Shown: positions 1-7,436 of the stretch, piece after piece | How the letters are laid out: every line of letters starts with the position of its first letter | Numbering within the stretch: the stretch's first letter is position 1 | From: Novosphingobium lentum NBRC 107847 | Lineage (GTDB): Bacteria > Pseudomonadota > Alphaproteobacteria > Sphingomonadales > Sphingomonadaceae | Length of the DNA stretch: 64,000 nt | NCBI RefSeq assembly: GCF_001590965.1 | Contig: NZ_BCTW01000009.1 | Span: forward strand, 124,001 to 188,000 | Direction of reading: 5' to 3' | The notes under the pieces: model-generated | What the model was told of the DNA's origin: nothing | The model's input: the letters and a program-made list of their open reading frames with translations, nothing else | The model's database searches: none | Position numbers and translations under genes: made by a program

Positions 1-255
1 CACCCGGTCCGCCACCCAGGTCAGGAATGCGATGACATCGTGCTTGGTCACCGCCTCGATCGCGTCGATCGCGGGCACGTCGATTACCGGCGCTGTGGCC
101 CACCAGTCCCACAGCGCCTTGCCTGCAGCAGCAGGGACGACGCCGAGTTCGCCCAGCTTGTCGGTGGCGTGGGCCTCGATCTCGAACCAGATGCTGTAGC
201 GCGCTTCGGCTTCCCAGATCGCGGTCATCGCGGGGCGGGAATAGCGGGGGACCAT
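1..255 (-). CDS. purB: Adenylosuccinate lyase, N-terminal part (cut by window edge)
   Basis: Adenylosuccinate lyase acts twice in purine synthesis, cleaving SAICAR and adenylosuccinate with release of fumarate. Only the first 85 codons are present, reading leftward out of the window. The visible part matches the family N-terminus closely: MVPRYSRPAM at the start, IWFEIEAHA at about residues 23-31 and IEAVTKHDVIAFL near the end. The ATG at 253-255 is the natural family start. Because this is a housekeeping enzyme, I treat this end of the window as chromosome. The fumarase-superfamily signature and C-terminal domain lie outside. Confidence 0.93.
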   Translation of the reverse strand, partial: MVPRYSRPAMTAIWEAEARYSIWFEIEAHATDKLGELGVVPAAAGKALWDWWATAPVIDVPAIDAIEAVTKHDVIAFLTWVADRV

Positions 256-624
256 GGTTCGACTCCGGGCAAGAACGTGGTGGACGGTTGCGGTGGCCGC
301 TAGGGGCGGGGCGGCGCGAAGGCAAGGGCGGCGGGCCGTTTTGGGGCTGGTTTGGCGCCTTCGTCCTTCGGCCGGGTTTTCTAACTTCTCTAACATTGCC
401 CGAGTGCGTGCCGAATGGTTTGCGCGAGCGAGTCGCCTCGGTCAGCGCGATTGCCGATGCAAATCAGGGGGTTGCGACAATGTCAAAGAGCGCACGGAGT
501 CTAGGCGCGGACGCGGCGTGTAGGACAGGGGAAACTTCGGATGACGACACGACACGTCACCGCCCCCGACTGGGGCGAGGTAGGTCGTGCCCCGGTTTGG
601 CAGCGTCAGTATTGTGCTCCCGGC
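256..624. other. Intergenic region upstream of purB
   Basis: This 369-bp stretch lies between the purB start and the stop codon of the Ser/Gly-rich protein on the same strand. I see no convincing gene, RNA or strong hairpin in it. It presumably holds the purB promoter, but I could not pick a clear -35/-10 pair. Confidence 0.5.
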
Positions 625-1296
625 TTACCGAACCCGGGGGGCTTCCTTGACCTTGCCGACCTTCACGGCGTCCTTGCCGGAACTGCCACCGCCCGTACCG
701 CTACCGCCCGTACCGCTACTTGCAGTTGTGCCTGCCGATGACGCGCTGGCGCTACTGGCCCCTACGCCGATCTCGCTGCTGCCCAATGAATTTGTGCCAC
801 TTGTCCCGCCTGATCCGGTGTCGGTGGAGTTGTGCTGCCCGCTGTCGATCCCGCCCGAGCCGATCTCGCTGCCGTGCGACGAACCCGTTTCGCTGGTCCC
901 ACCCGAACCGGCATCGCTGCTGGGCGTTGAACCTGTGTCGCTAGACCCGTGCTGGCCGCTGTCGACGCCACCCGATCCAGTGTCGCTCTCTCGGGGCGTG
1001 CCGTTGTCGATGGGCTGTTTGCCCGAACCCGGATCCGGGTTGTCGTGCGATCCGACTTCCCCAGTTCCGGGCGTGCCGGAATCGGTGCCGCCATTGCCCG
1101 GCTCGACAGTGTCGTGACCACGTCCATCCTGCTGATGCGCGTCTCCGCCCGATTTGGCGAAGGCCGACGTGGCCAGCGAGGTCGAGAGCAGCACCGTCAT
1201 CGCCGGCGGCATCACGACCGCGAACTTTCCGCAGGCTTCCATGAACGCCCTGCGATCCGCGTCCCCGATTGTAAGTTCTCTGTTGGCCGGTTTCAT
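625..1296 (-). CDS. Exported Ser/Gly/Thr-rich protein with Tat-like leader
   Basis: Function unknown; 223 residues. The start at 1296 is preceded by AGAAGG. An upstream in-frame ATG at 1473 would overlap the neighbouring paralog and lacks coding character. Residues about 13-47 hold a twin-arginine-like leader: RRAFMEACGK, then a hydrophobic PPAMTVLLSTSLA stretch, then AFAKS as a possible cleavage site. The rest is low-complexity Ser, Gly, Thr and Asp in loose repeats around SGQH and TGSGG, and should be disordered. The same leader recurs in the next gene. The export route is inferred from the RRxF motif; an invariant Cys-Gly-Lys follows the arginines. Confidence 0.7.
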   Translation of the reverse strand: MKPANRELTIGDADRRAFMEACGKFAVVMPPAMTVLLSTSLATSAFAKSGGDAHQQDGRGHDTVEPGNGGTDSGTPGTGEVGSHDNPDPGSGKQPIDNGTPRESDTGSGGVDSGQHGSSDTGSTPSSDAGSGGTSETGSSHGSEIGSGGIDSGQHNSTDTGSGGTSGTNSLGSSEIGVGASSASASSAGTTASSGTGGSGTGGGSSGKDAVKVGKVKEAPRVR

Positions 1297-1381
1297 GGCG
1301 ACGCCTTCTCTATCTTGCTCTGTCGGCTTGGGATTTGAAGGCAACTTTCGATCCTGAACCCGCCTCCGCAATGGCGCCGCG

Positions 1382-1624
1382 TCAACCCGGCAGGCGCCGT
1401 TCCTTCGGCTTGTGATGCCGATCGCGCTTGTCGTGTCCGCCGGTGAAGTGCTGGCCGTTGGATGACTTCGCAATCGCCGGCGATGCCAGCGACGTCGATA
1501 ACAGCACGGTCATCGCCGGCGGCACCAAGACGGCGAGCTTGCCGCACGATTCCAGAAACGTCCGCCGGTCTTCGCCGCCCGGTGAAATTCCGGAATTTGC
1601 AATATCGGTGTGTTCGGGGTCCAC
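1382..1624 (-). CDS. Small protein with the same Tat-like leader (paralog)
   Basis: Function unknown; 80 residues. It starts with GTG at 1624, preceded by AAAGGA at good spacing. Residues 20-53 repeat the leader of the downstream gene: RRTFLESCGK, then PPAMTVLLSTSLA, then AIAKS. After that comes only a short basic tail rich in His, Lys and Arg. The two genes are tandem on the same strand, 85 bp apart, and their leader DNA is still visibly homologous (about 1181-1260 and 1493-1570). This suggests duplication followed by divergence of the mature part. The RRxFL motif fits Tat export, but the conserved Cys-Gly-Lys might also mean processing by an unrecognised system. Confidence 0.65.
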   Translation of the reverse strand: MDPEHTDIANSGISPGGEDRRTFLESCGKLAVLVPPAMTVLLSTSLASPAIAKSSNGQHFTGGHDKRDRHHKPKERRLPG

Positions 1625-1974
1625 GATCAGTCCTTTCGCAACAGTCTGCGATCACTTGACATCAACGTGTTCCGACATTCAACCACCGAGCCGTAATTTC
1701 CGGATGTATATAATTGAAATTCAAATAGATTATCGATTTTGGATTATGTCATTGGGCCGCCCTGCATTCAACTTAAGTTAGACGACTGCCCGGCAGCGGC
1801 GTTCCTTGGCGAAGGTGGCATCGAGCCTGATCTTCAATTCTGCAAGCGTGTCGGCGCAGAGCTGTTTCAAGCCTGCGGCATCGAAGGGAAAGATCGGTGT
1901 CGCGAAGGGCTTGAGCCCAACAAAATACAGGTCGCAAGAATCCCGATTGACCCCGGCATCAGTATCGCCAGCCT
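1625..1974. other. AT-rich intergenic region with a short open tail
   Basis: About 1660-1760 is clearly AT-richer than its surroundings and probably holds the promoter of the leader-peptide paralogs on the minus strand. From about 1778 to 1960 the minus strand is open for roughly 60 codons, ending in a stretch around LKQLCADTLAELKIRLD. It has no convincing start of its own and no family I recognise, so I do not call it a gene. It may be the remnant of a lost gene. Confidence 0.4.
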
Positions 1975-3294
1975 TCACGCCGCAACCGCCCTGCTGACGA
2001 CACCACCGCGCACTTGCCGCCGCAGCACCAGCAGCAGCACCGCCAGCGGCAGGCACATGACGAACAGCAGGGCCAGGCCGGCGTGGAACGTCCCGGTTGC
2101 GTCCCTGGCCACGCCCCAGGCGAACGGGGTCACGAACGCGCCGATCTGGCTCATGGTGTTGATCGCCGCCGCGCCGACCGCGAGTTCGCTGATCGACAGG
2201 AGGCTGGCCCAGCCCGACGAGGTCAGCATCGGGATCGCAAAGCACGAGCCGGCGAACGCGAGGTAGGCAATGGCGACGACCAGCGGCGTGGTCGACAGGT
2301 CGATCACCGCGAACGCCACCGCCATCACCACCGCGAACCAGAACGCGTTGAGCCAGCGGTCGCCGTGCTTGTCGGCATGGTCGCCCGCGATCAGCATGGT
2401 GGCCGCGCCGACGATGCCGCCGGCGGTCACCAGGTAGCCGACGTGCTTGAGGTCGAGCCCGGTCGCGCCGGTCAGGATCATCGGCGCCGAGAGGATGAAG
2501 GTGGTGATCGCGCCGATCAGCAGGAAGCCGATCGTGCCCGTCAGCAGCACGCGCGGATTGCGGAATGCGGCGAGCGCGTTGTGGTGCGATGGCGGCGCCA
2601 TGCCGGCCTGCTCGCGCGCCAGTTCGCCCAGGATCCAGTCTTTCTCGGGCGGGGTGAGCCATGTTGCGGTGGCCGGGGCATCGGGCAGGAAGCGCAGCAC
2701 GACCAGCCCGATCAGCACGTTGGGCAGGCCTTGCGCCACGAACAGCCACTGCCATCCGCGCAAGTGCGCCAGCCCGTCGAGCCCGAGCAGCCAGCTCGAC
2801 ACGCCGCCCATCACCACCGAGGCGAGCGGGCTGGCGACATAGAACCGGCTGACCGCGCGGCCGCGATGGCAGGGCGGGAACCACGATGAGAAGTAGTAGA
2901 TCACGCCGGGATAGAACCCGGCTTCGGCCACACCCAGCAGGAAGCGCAACGCGTAGAACTGCCCCGGCGTGTGGACGAACATCATCGCGGCCGACAGCAG
3001 GCCCCAGGTGATCATGATCCGTGCGATCCACTTGCGCGCGCCGAAGCGTACCAGCAGCAGGTTCGACGGAATTTCGAACAAGGCATAGCCGAGGAAGAAC
3101 AGCCCGCCGCCCAGGCCATAGATGGTTGCGTCGAACTTGAGGTCGGCATTCATCTGGGTGGCGGCGAAGCTGACGTTGACCCGGTCCATGTAGGCGAACA
3201 GGTACGCCACCATGATCAGCGGCAGGATCCGCCAGAACGCCTTGCGCATGGCGGATGTGGCGAATGCGGGTGATGCACTGCTGCGCGTAGCCAA
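1975..3294 (-). CDS. MFS transporter, anion:cation symporter (ACS) family
   Basis: Inner-membrane transporter of the major facilitator superfamily; 439 residues, the usual length, with twelve predicted membrane segments. The first segment carries YLFAYMDRVNVSFA and the next loop GYALFEIPSNLLL, both typical of the ACS family, which takes up organic acids such as tartrate, glucarate or phthalate-like compounds with protons. The substrate cannot be read from sequence. The chosen TTG start at 3294 has GGGGGA upstream; an ATG at 3249 is possible and would still give the full transporter core. It stands alone between unrelated genes. Confidence 0.85.
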   Translation of the reverse strand: MATRSSASPAFATSAMRKAFWRILPLIMVAYLFAYMDRVNVSFAATQMNADLKFDATIYGLGGGLFFLGYALFEIPSNLLLVRFGARKWIARIMITWGLLSAAMMFVHTPGQFYALRFLLGVAEAGFYPGVIYYFSSWFPPCHRGRAVSRFYVASPLASVVMGGVSSWLLGLDGLAHLRGWQWLFVAQGLPNVLIGLVVLRFLPDAPATATWLTPPEKDWILGELAREQAGMAPPSHHNALAAFRNPRVLLTGTIGFLLIGAITTFILSAPMILTGATGLDLKHVGYLVTAGGIVGAATMLIAGDHADKHGDRWLNAFWFAVVMAVAFAVIDLSTTPLVVAIAYLAFAGSCFAIPMLTSSGWASLLSISELAVGAAAINTMSQIGAFVTPFAWGVARDATGTFHAGLALLFVMCLPLAVLLLVLRRQVRGGVVSRAVAA

Positions 3295-3435
3295 AGCTGT
3301 TCCCCCGATGGAGCGGAACTATGCCCCGTCAGCCCGGGCAAAGGGTACGCGAATCAGGCAAATCCTCAACCGCCGATTCAGGATGACCGAGTGCGGTAGA
3401 CGGGGACACGAACCACCGTGCCCCCGTCGGGTCCG

Positions 3436-4797
3436 TCAATGTCCGCCGATGGGATCGGGATTGCCGTCGGGATCGCCAATCGCGGTGCCGACCTGCCGGG
3501 GCGCGCCGAGCAGCAGGATGCCGGCCATGTGCGGCGTGGACATCGATGTGCCCGATATGGTGTTGTAGCCGTTGGCCAGCCACGTCGACAGCACCAGCAC
3601 GCCCGGCTCGGCATAATCGACCGGCGGGTTGCCGAAGTTGGAGAACGAGGCGAACTTGTCCGCCGCGTCCACCGCCGAAACGGTGTAGATGTTCTGGCCG
3701 TTGACGCGCGCGGGCGAGTGCAGGGTGGCGCTTTGCGTTTCATTGCCGGCGGCCAGCGCGAATTTCACGCCCGTGGCGGCGGCATTGATCACCGCCTGAT
3801 CGAGCGCGGTATCGATCGGTCCGCCCAGGCTCATGTTCGCCACGTCGCCAGGGTGACCGTTGGCGGCAACATAGTCGATGCCCGCGATCACGTCAGAGGT
3901 GGAACCACTGCCCTTGCGATTAAGCACGCGCACCGCCACCAATGTCGCGCCGGGCGCCACGCCCACCACGCCGATGCCGTTCTTCTTGGCGCCGATCGTG
4001 CCCGAAACGTGCGTGCCGTGGCCGTTGAGATCGTTGGGCGAGGTTTCGCCGGTCACGAAGTTGCGGCTGCGCACGGTATCGACGTTGAGATCGGGGTGGG
4101 TCAGGAAGATGCCGGTGTCGATCACCCAGGCGGTGCCGGTGACCGTGACCTGCACGCCGCCGCCCACACGGGTGATGCCCGCCGGGATGGTTTCGGGCGG
4201 CTGGGTGCCGCCGCCACCGCCGCCGCCCTTGCCACCGTCAGTCGGCTTGGGCGTGGGTGTCGGGGTGGGGGTTGGCGTGGGCGTGGGCGTGGGCGTGGGG
4301 GTTGGCGTGGGGGTGGGTGTCGGCGTGGGTTTGGTATCCAGCGGGCCGATCGGGTCGTCGATGAAGCTGATCACCCGGTCCTCCTCGCAATACGAGATGG
4401 ACGCGTTGTGCGCGCGCATCGCATCGACGCGCTGCTTCGAGGCGTTGACCGCAAAGCCCTTGAGCGCGGTGTCGTAATAATGGCGCACCGCGCCGCCATC
4501 GGTGCGCGCGATGCGGTCTGCCTCGCCATGGATCGCGTCGCGCTGCACCGCGCCGGTGCGGAACACGCAGATAAAGCTGCCGGGGATGACGTCGCCGGGG
4601 TTCAACGTCGAGATGTCGGCGGCAGCGGGGGTGGGGTTCAGCGCGGACGGGGCCGCACTGCTGCCGGCCGAGCTGGCCGCTGGCAGCTTCACCATGCTGG
4701 CGCCGATGCCTTCGACAAGTCCGCTGCCGACGCCCGCGTAAGCCAGCGCTGCCATTGCGACGACACTAACCGAAACAGCAAGTCCGATCCGCTTCAT
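3436..4797 (-). CDS. Secreted subtilisin-like (S8) serine protease
   Basis: Exported endopeptidase of 453 residues. The start at 4797 follows AAGGA and opens a signal peptide ([21 protein letters not shown]). An I9-type propeptide follows ([12 protein letters not shown] to [10 protein letters not shown]), then a Pro-Thr repeat linker of about 15 units and a Gly-rich spacer. The catalytic domain comes last. All three catalytic motifs are visible: Asp in WVIDTG, His in [10 protein letters not shown] and Ser in [11 protein letters not shown]. There is little sequence after the Ser motif, so no C-terminal anchor or autotransporter barrel. The linker is unusual in lying between propeptide and catalytic domain. 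Substrate unknown. Confidence 0.92.
   Translation of the reverse strand: MKRIGLAVSVSVVAMAALAYAGVGSGLVEGIGASMVKLPAASSAGSSAAPSALNPTPAAADISTLNPGDVIPGSFICVFRTGAVQRDAIHGEADRIARTDGGAVRHYYDTALKGFAVNASKQRVDAMRAHNASISYCEEDRVISFIDDPIGPLDTKPTPTPTPTPTPTPTPTPTPTPTPTPTPKPTDGGKGGGGGGGTQPPETIPAGITRVGGGVQVTVTGTAWVIDTGIFLTHPDLNVDTVRSRNFVTGETSPNDLNGHGTHVSGTIGAKKNGIGVVGVAPGATLVAVRVLNRKGSGSTSDVIAGIDYVAANGHPGDVANMSLGGPIDTALDQAVINAAATGVKFALAAGNETQSATLHSPARVNGQNIYTVSAVDAADKFASFSNFGNPPVDYAEPGVLVLSTWLANGYNTISGTSMSTPHMAGILLLGAPRQVGTAIGDPDGNPDPIGGH
4249..4335 (-). repeat. Tandem Pro-Thr codon repeat in the protease gene
   Basis: A run of near-identical 6-base units (GGCGTG and GGTGTC variants on the plus strand) encodes the alternating Pro-Thr linker of the S8 protease. 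It is in frame and protein-coding. Such a simple-sequence tract is prone to slippage, so linker length probably varies between strains. Confidence 0.8.
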
Positions 4798-4998
4798 GAT
4801 CCCGATCCTTTTCGTTGCCAGGCGCAGCGCCGTGGCCGAACGTGTGGGATGGTCCTGTCGTCTTGCCCCTCGCAATCACCCCGAAGGGTTAGAAGCGGAC
4901 GTGTTTCGCGACTATTTCGAGAGTCGGCCGGGCGCCACGGCACCGGCCGATCCGCTCGGTTTCGGGGTTTTTTGAGCGATGTCAGCCGCTTCGCGCGG

Positions 4999-5337
4999 TT
5001 ACTTGCCGTCGAGCGCCAGCTTCGCGCCTTGCCATGTCCCCAGCGCCAGCATCGCCAGCCCGATCGTGCCCAGAACGGCGTCGTCGTGCCTGACCGTGTG
5101 CAGGTGCAGGACGTGAACGGTCGCCACGCCCAGCGCGATGGCGCCCAGCACGGCGATCAGCGCGAACAACAGGGTGCCCTGCAGGTTGGTGGCGGCGCGA
5201 TAGTAGATGTGCCGCCGCGATCGCCCTGCGTAGCGCCACCAGCGCCCTGTCGGGTGTGTCGGCTGGTCCGGCGCGCGCTGGAGGATGCCGGAGACGGTCG
5301 TCTGGGGCGGCTCCGGTTCGGGTGGTTCAGCGGCCAT
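4999..5337 (-). CDS. Small membrane protein, two predicted helices
   Basis: Unknown function; 112 residues. The ATG at 5337 has AAGGAG eight bases upstream and is preferred over an ATG at 5385. The N-terminal third is Pro- and Glu-rich (AAEPPEPEPPQ) and likely cytosolic. Two hydrophobic segments follow around LLFALIAVLGAIALGVATV and VLGTIGLAMLALGTW, separated by a short His-rich loop. No family recognised. It sits between the S8 protease and the radC remnant, on the same strand as both. Confidence 0.6.
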   Translation of the reverse strand: MAAEPPEPEPPQTTVSGILQRAPDQPTHPTGRWWRYAGRSRRHIYYRAATNLQGTLLFALIAVLGAIALGVATVHVLHLHTVRHDDAVLGTIGLAMLALGTWQGAKLALDGK

Positions 5338-5415
5338 GGCGTCGATCTCCTTACAGCACCGTACCGCCACCCTTGCGCACTGCACCGGCCCTGCACACTG
5401 CGCCGCGCGCGCGGG

Positions 5416-5580
5416 TCAAATCAGCCCCTTGGAGCGCAGGCTGACATGCCCTTCGCGGCCGATGATGATGTGATCGTGGACGATGATGCCCAGAAGGCGC
5501 CCGGCTTCGGCGATCTTGTTGGTGATCTGGATGTCGGCGCGGCTCGGCTGAGGGGAGCCGGACGGGTGGTTGTGCACCAT
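5416..5580 (-). pseudogene. radC: radC 3' remnant (JAB-domain DNA repair protein)
   Basis: Fifty-four codons of the RadC C-terminus remain: [16 protein letters not shown], then [19 protein letters not shown] and [11 protein letters not shown], ending in TGA. HNHPSG with the downstream Ser and Asp is the JAMM metal-binding motif of RadC. A complete RadC has roughly 170 more residues before it. Upstream the frame stays open ([10 protein letters not shown]) but no longer resembles RadC. The break therefore falls at about 5578-5600, right before the motif. This looks like an insertion breakpoint that separated the gene from its 5' part, which is not in the window. An excisionase-like gene lies just beyond. 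Confidence 0.85.
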
Positions 5581-5683
5581 GCCTTCCAGAATTCTAAGCC
5601 ATTGATATAAAAGCGTTAAATGGAAATATGGCAGGGACTGGTGCCGGCGACTGGGGGCGGTTGATCATGCCCGAACGTGACCA
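5581..5683. other. Putative left junction of the integrated element
   Basis: This stretch joins the truncated radC to the HTH gene. It is AT-rich near 5590-5630 (CTAAGCCATTGATATAAAAG) in an otherwise GC-rich neighbourhood, as attachment sites often are. I cannot define attL because the right end of the element and its direct repeat lie outside the window. Confidence 0.4.
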
Positions 5684-5914
5684 TCACGCCTGATCACCCC
5701 TAGGCTCGCGGTGCCCCTTGGATGCACGGCACTGCACCTTATTCTTTTCATCCCACGCATCAAGCTCGTCGAGGGGGTAGAGCACGGCCTTGCCAACTTT
5801 GACGAAGGACGGGCCGAGACGCATCGCGCGCCAATTTCTAAGAGTCCCAACCGAAACACCGCCTCGGTAGCGTTCAGCCACCTCGTCAGGCGTAAGGAAT
5901 CTGCTGTCTGGCAC
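5684..5914 (-). CDS. Excisionase/AlpA-like helix-turn-helix protein
   Basis: Small DNA-binding protein of 76 residues. The pattern FLTPDEVAERYRGGVSVGTLRNWRAMRLGPSFVKVG is the MerR/AlpA-type winged helix found in recombination directionality factors; the latter half (VLYPLDELDAWDEK) is also typical. I chose the GTG at 5914 because AAGGAGG sits five bases upstream; an ATG at 5971 adds 19 residues but has no ribosome site. Its place next to an interrupted radC suggests it helps excise the element, but no integrase is visible nearby. Confidence 0.72.
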   Translation of the reverse strand: MPDSRFLTPDEVAERYRGGVSVGTLRNWRAMRLGPSFVKVGKAVLYPLDELDAWDEKNKVQCRASKGHREPRGDQA

Positions 5915-6164
5915 TACCGCCTCCTTCGGCAGAACGACCAAAGCCGTGCCGCCAAGTCTTGAGTTGATCATCGCGGCTGTCCGTCAAGCATCGCTTCCGG
6001 CTATGTTTGAGCGCCCAGGACCGGTGCCTCACGCGTCCGCACGGACATACATGCTGCGCCATTCACCGCCGCGAAAGACGCTCCAGGCGGGTGTCGGAGA
6101 AACGGATACTGTAGAGGCCACATAGGCGGGGTGGCCGCGCTGTCTTTCGTCGATGGCGCTAGGT
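5915..6164. other. Intergenic region without a recognised gene
   Basis: These 250 bp separate the excisionase-like gene from a TetR gene. I see no convincing ORF, hairpin or RNA in either direction. Confidence 0.4.
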
Positions 6165-6827
6165 TTATTCCTTAGCTGAAAGGCGCCCGCTCATTCGCCC
6201 AGGGCAGCCGTAGGCGCGCAAAAACACATCGACGGCCAATCTCGCATCGGCGCGGATTTCGTGGGCTTCTACGTTCTTGCTCAGTCCGAATGCAGCGCGG
6301 CGAAAGCAATTTCCATGGCAGATGGAAGTTAGGACCTGGGCGGCCTCCAAGGCATCGCCTGAGCGTAGATTGCCGCTCCTCATATGCGTCTCGAGGATCG
6401 TAGCTAGCAGGTCATGAAGGCGTGCTGGTGCGTTGCGGAAGAAGATCTGGGCCACCTCTGGGAATCGTACGGTTTCGGCGGCAACCACGTGGCGGAGCGC
6501 CAACGCGCGTTGGGACACGACGCTCTCGATAAACTGCCGACAGAACCTGAGTAGGGTCTCCTCAAGGATGTCACTCTGCTCGAGCCCTACGGTCAGCTCA
6601 CGCTGCAATTCCATTGATGCAGCACTGACAACATGTCTGAAGAGTTCTTCTTTCGAAGAAAAGTAGGTCCAGAGCGTCGCCTTCGACCCCCCGAGGCGCT
6701 CGGCGATTTGAGACATGGACGTGCCGGAAAATCCATTCTGCAGGAACTGCTCCTGCGCCGTCTGAATGATCTTTTTACGTCGTTCAAGCCGTCGTGACTC
6801 TCTGCGACCGGCCTCTCGTCTGCTCAT
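6165..6827 (-). CDS. TetR/AcrR-family repressor (last gene of efflux operon)
   Basis: DNA-binding repressor of 220 residues. The helix-turn-helix is intact at about residues 17-63: IIQTAQEQFLQNGFSGTSM, then QIAERLGGSKATLWTYFSSK and EELF. The C-terminal half resembles the AefR-like ligand domain (VAAETVRFPEVAQIFFRNAP). The first 16 residues are strongly Arg-rich. It is the last of eight same-strand genes that begin with the EmrA-like gene, so it probably feeds back on that operon. It starts only six bases after the stop of the 47-residue peptide gene. Confidence 0.88.
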   Translation of the reverse strand: MSRREAGRRESRRLERRKKIIQTAQEQFLQNGFSGTSMSQIAERLGGSKATLWTYFSSKEELFRHVVSAASMELQRELTVGLEQSDILEETLLRFCRQFIESVVSQRALALRHVVAAETVRFPEVAQIFFRNAPARLHDLLATILETHMRSGNLRSGDALEAAQVLTSICHGNCFRRAAFGLSKNVEAHEIRADARLAVDVFLRAYGCPGRMSGRLSAKE

Positions 6828-6833
6828 GGCGGC

Positions 6834-6977
6834 TCAGCCGACGATCCAAAAAATCGTGCTGAACGCTGCGCAGACTATCGCCACCCCAAATACAAGCAGG
6901 AGGGTAGCTCCGATACTGTTGCGCGGTGAAATCAAAACTAGGAGCTCCGCCCACTTTTGGTTCTGGCGAGAGTTCAT
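6834..6977 (-). CDS. 47-residue single-span membrane peptide
   Basis: A short ORF with good signals: ATG at 6977 preceded by TAGGAGG, TGA at 6834-6836. The product begins MNSRQNQKWAELL, continues with a hydrophobic segment around TLLLVFGVAIVCAAFSTIFW and ends IVG. It lies 11 bp after sdhC and 6 bp before the TetR gene, so it is most likely cotranslated with them. No family recognised. Because it follows SdhC directly, one possibility is an accessory membrane subunit for that cytochrome, but this is inference from position only. Confidence 0.6.
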   Translation of the reverse strand: MNSRQNQKWAELLVLISPRNSIGATLLLVFGVAIVCAAFSTIFWIVG

Positions 6978-6988
6978 TCGAAAGCCTC

Positions 6989-7378
6989 CTACTTCAGTGT
7001 TAGGACCGTCCAAAATGCGAGGGTCAGGACGGCGGAAATCGCGAACGTCGCCAAGGCGCCTCGCTGAGCGGTCTTAAGCTCGAAGCCGGCGCCGATATCC
7101 ATGATTAGGTGGCGGATGCCCGACGCGAGATGCTGGAAGAAGCACCAACTCAAGCCGAACAGGATGCACGTGCCGAGCCAACTGGAGGCGAAGCCGGCGA
7201 ACTGTTCGTAGGTACGCGGCCCCTCGGCGAGCGACCACAGCCACCAGACCAGCATAGGCGCTCCCATGAACGACATCGCGCACGCCGAGATGCGATGCAT
7301 GATCGACGTCATCATCGCCGCGGGAGGACGGTAAATTGAGGCATGTGGTGATAACGGACGTTGCTTCTTCTCGGGCAT
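6989..7378 (-). CDS. sdhC: Orphan succinate dehydrogenase cytochrome b556 subunit
   Basis: SdhC anchors succinate dehydrogenase in the inner membrane and carries heme b and part of the quinone site. The 129-residue product has the family features: RPLSPHASIYRP at the N-terminus, SIMHRIS for the quinone-site Ser/Arg region, three membrane helices, and QHLASGIRHLIMDIG with the heme-ligand His. The start at 7378 follows GGAGGA and is preferred over 7408. No sdhD, sdhA or sdhB is nearby; instead it sits inside a multidrug efflux operon, 58 bp after the outer-membrane factor. It may replace the chromosomal SdhC, perhaps under inhibitor or redox stress. That role is inference. Confidence 0.88.
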   Translation of the reverse strand: MPEKKQRPLSPHASIYRPPAAMMTSIMHRISACAMSFMGAPMLVWWLWSLAEGPRTYEQFAGFASSWLGTCILFGLSWCFFQHLASGIRHLIMDIGAGFELKTAQRGALATFAISAVLTLAFWTVLTLK

Positions 7379-7436
7379 GCTTCCTCCGTATTTCGCAAGC
7401 CGCGGCACCTAGTTTGAACGGCGGCATCGACCGGGC

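Noticed and set aside
650..1110. Short repeated units that could suggest a CRISPR or tandem array
   Set aside because: They are irregular codon repeats for Ser, Gly and Thr in an open frame, without constant spacing or repeat length.
1778..1960. Open minus-strand tail of about 60 codons
   Set aside because: No start codon or ribosome site of its own and no family match from inspection; kept only as an intergenic note.
3418..5610. 730-codon plus-strand ORF across the protease region
   Set aside because: It is antisense to the S8 protease and the small membrane protein, has low-complexity Arg/Gly/Ala composition and no family motif. High GC keeps the opposite frame open.
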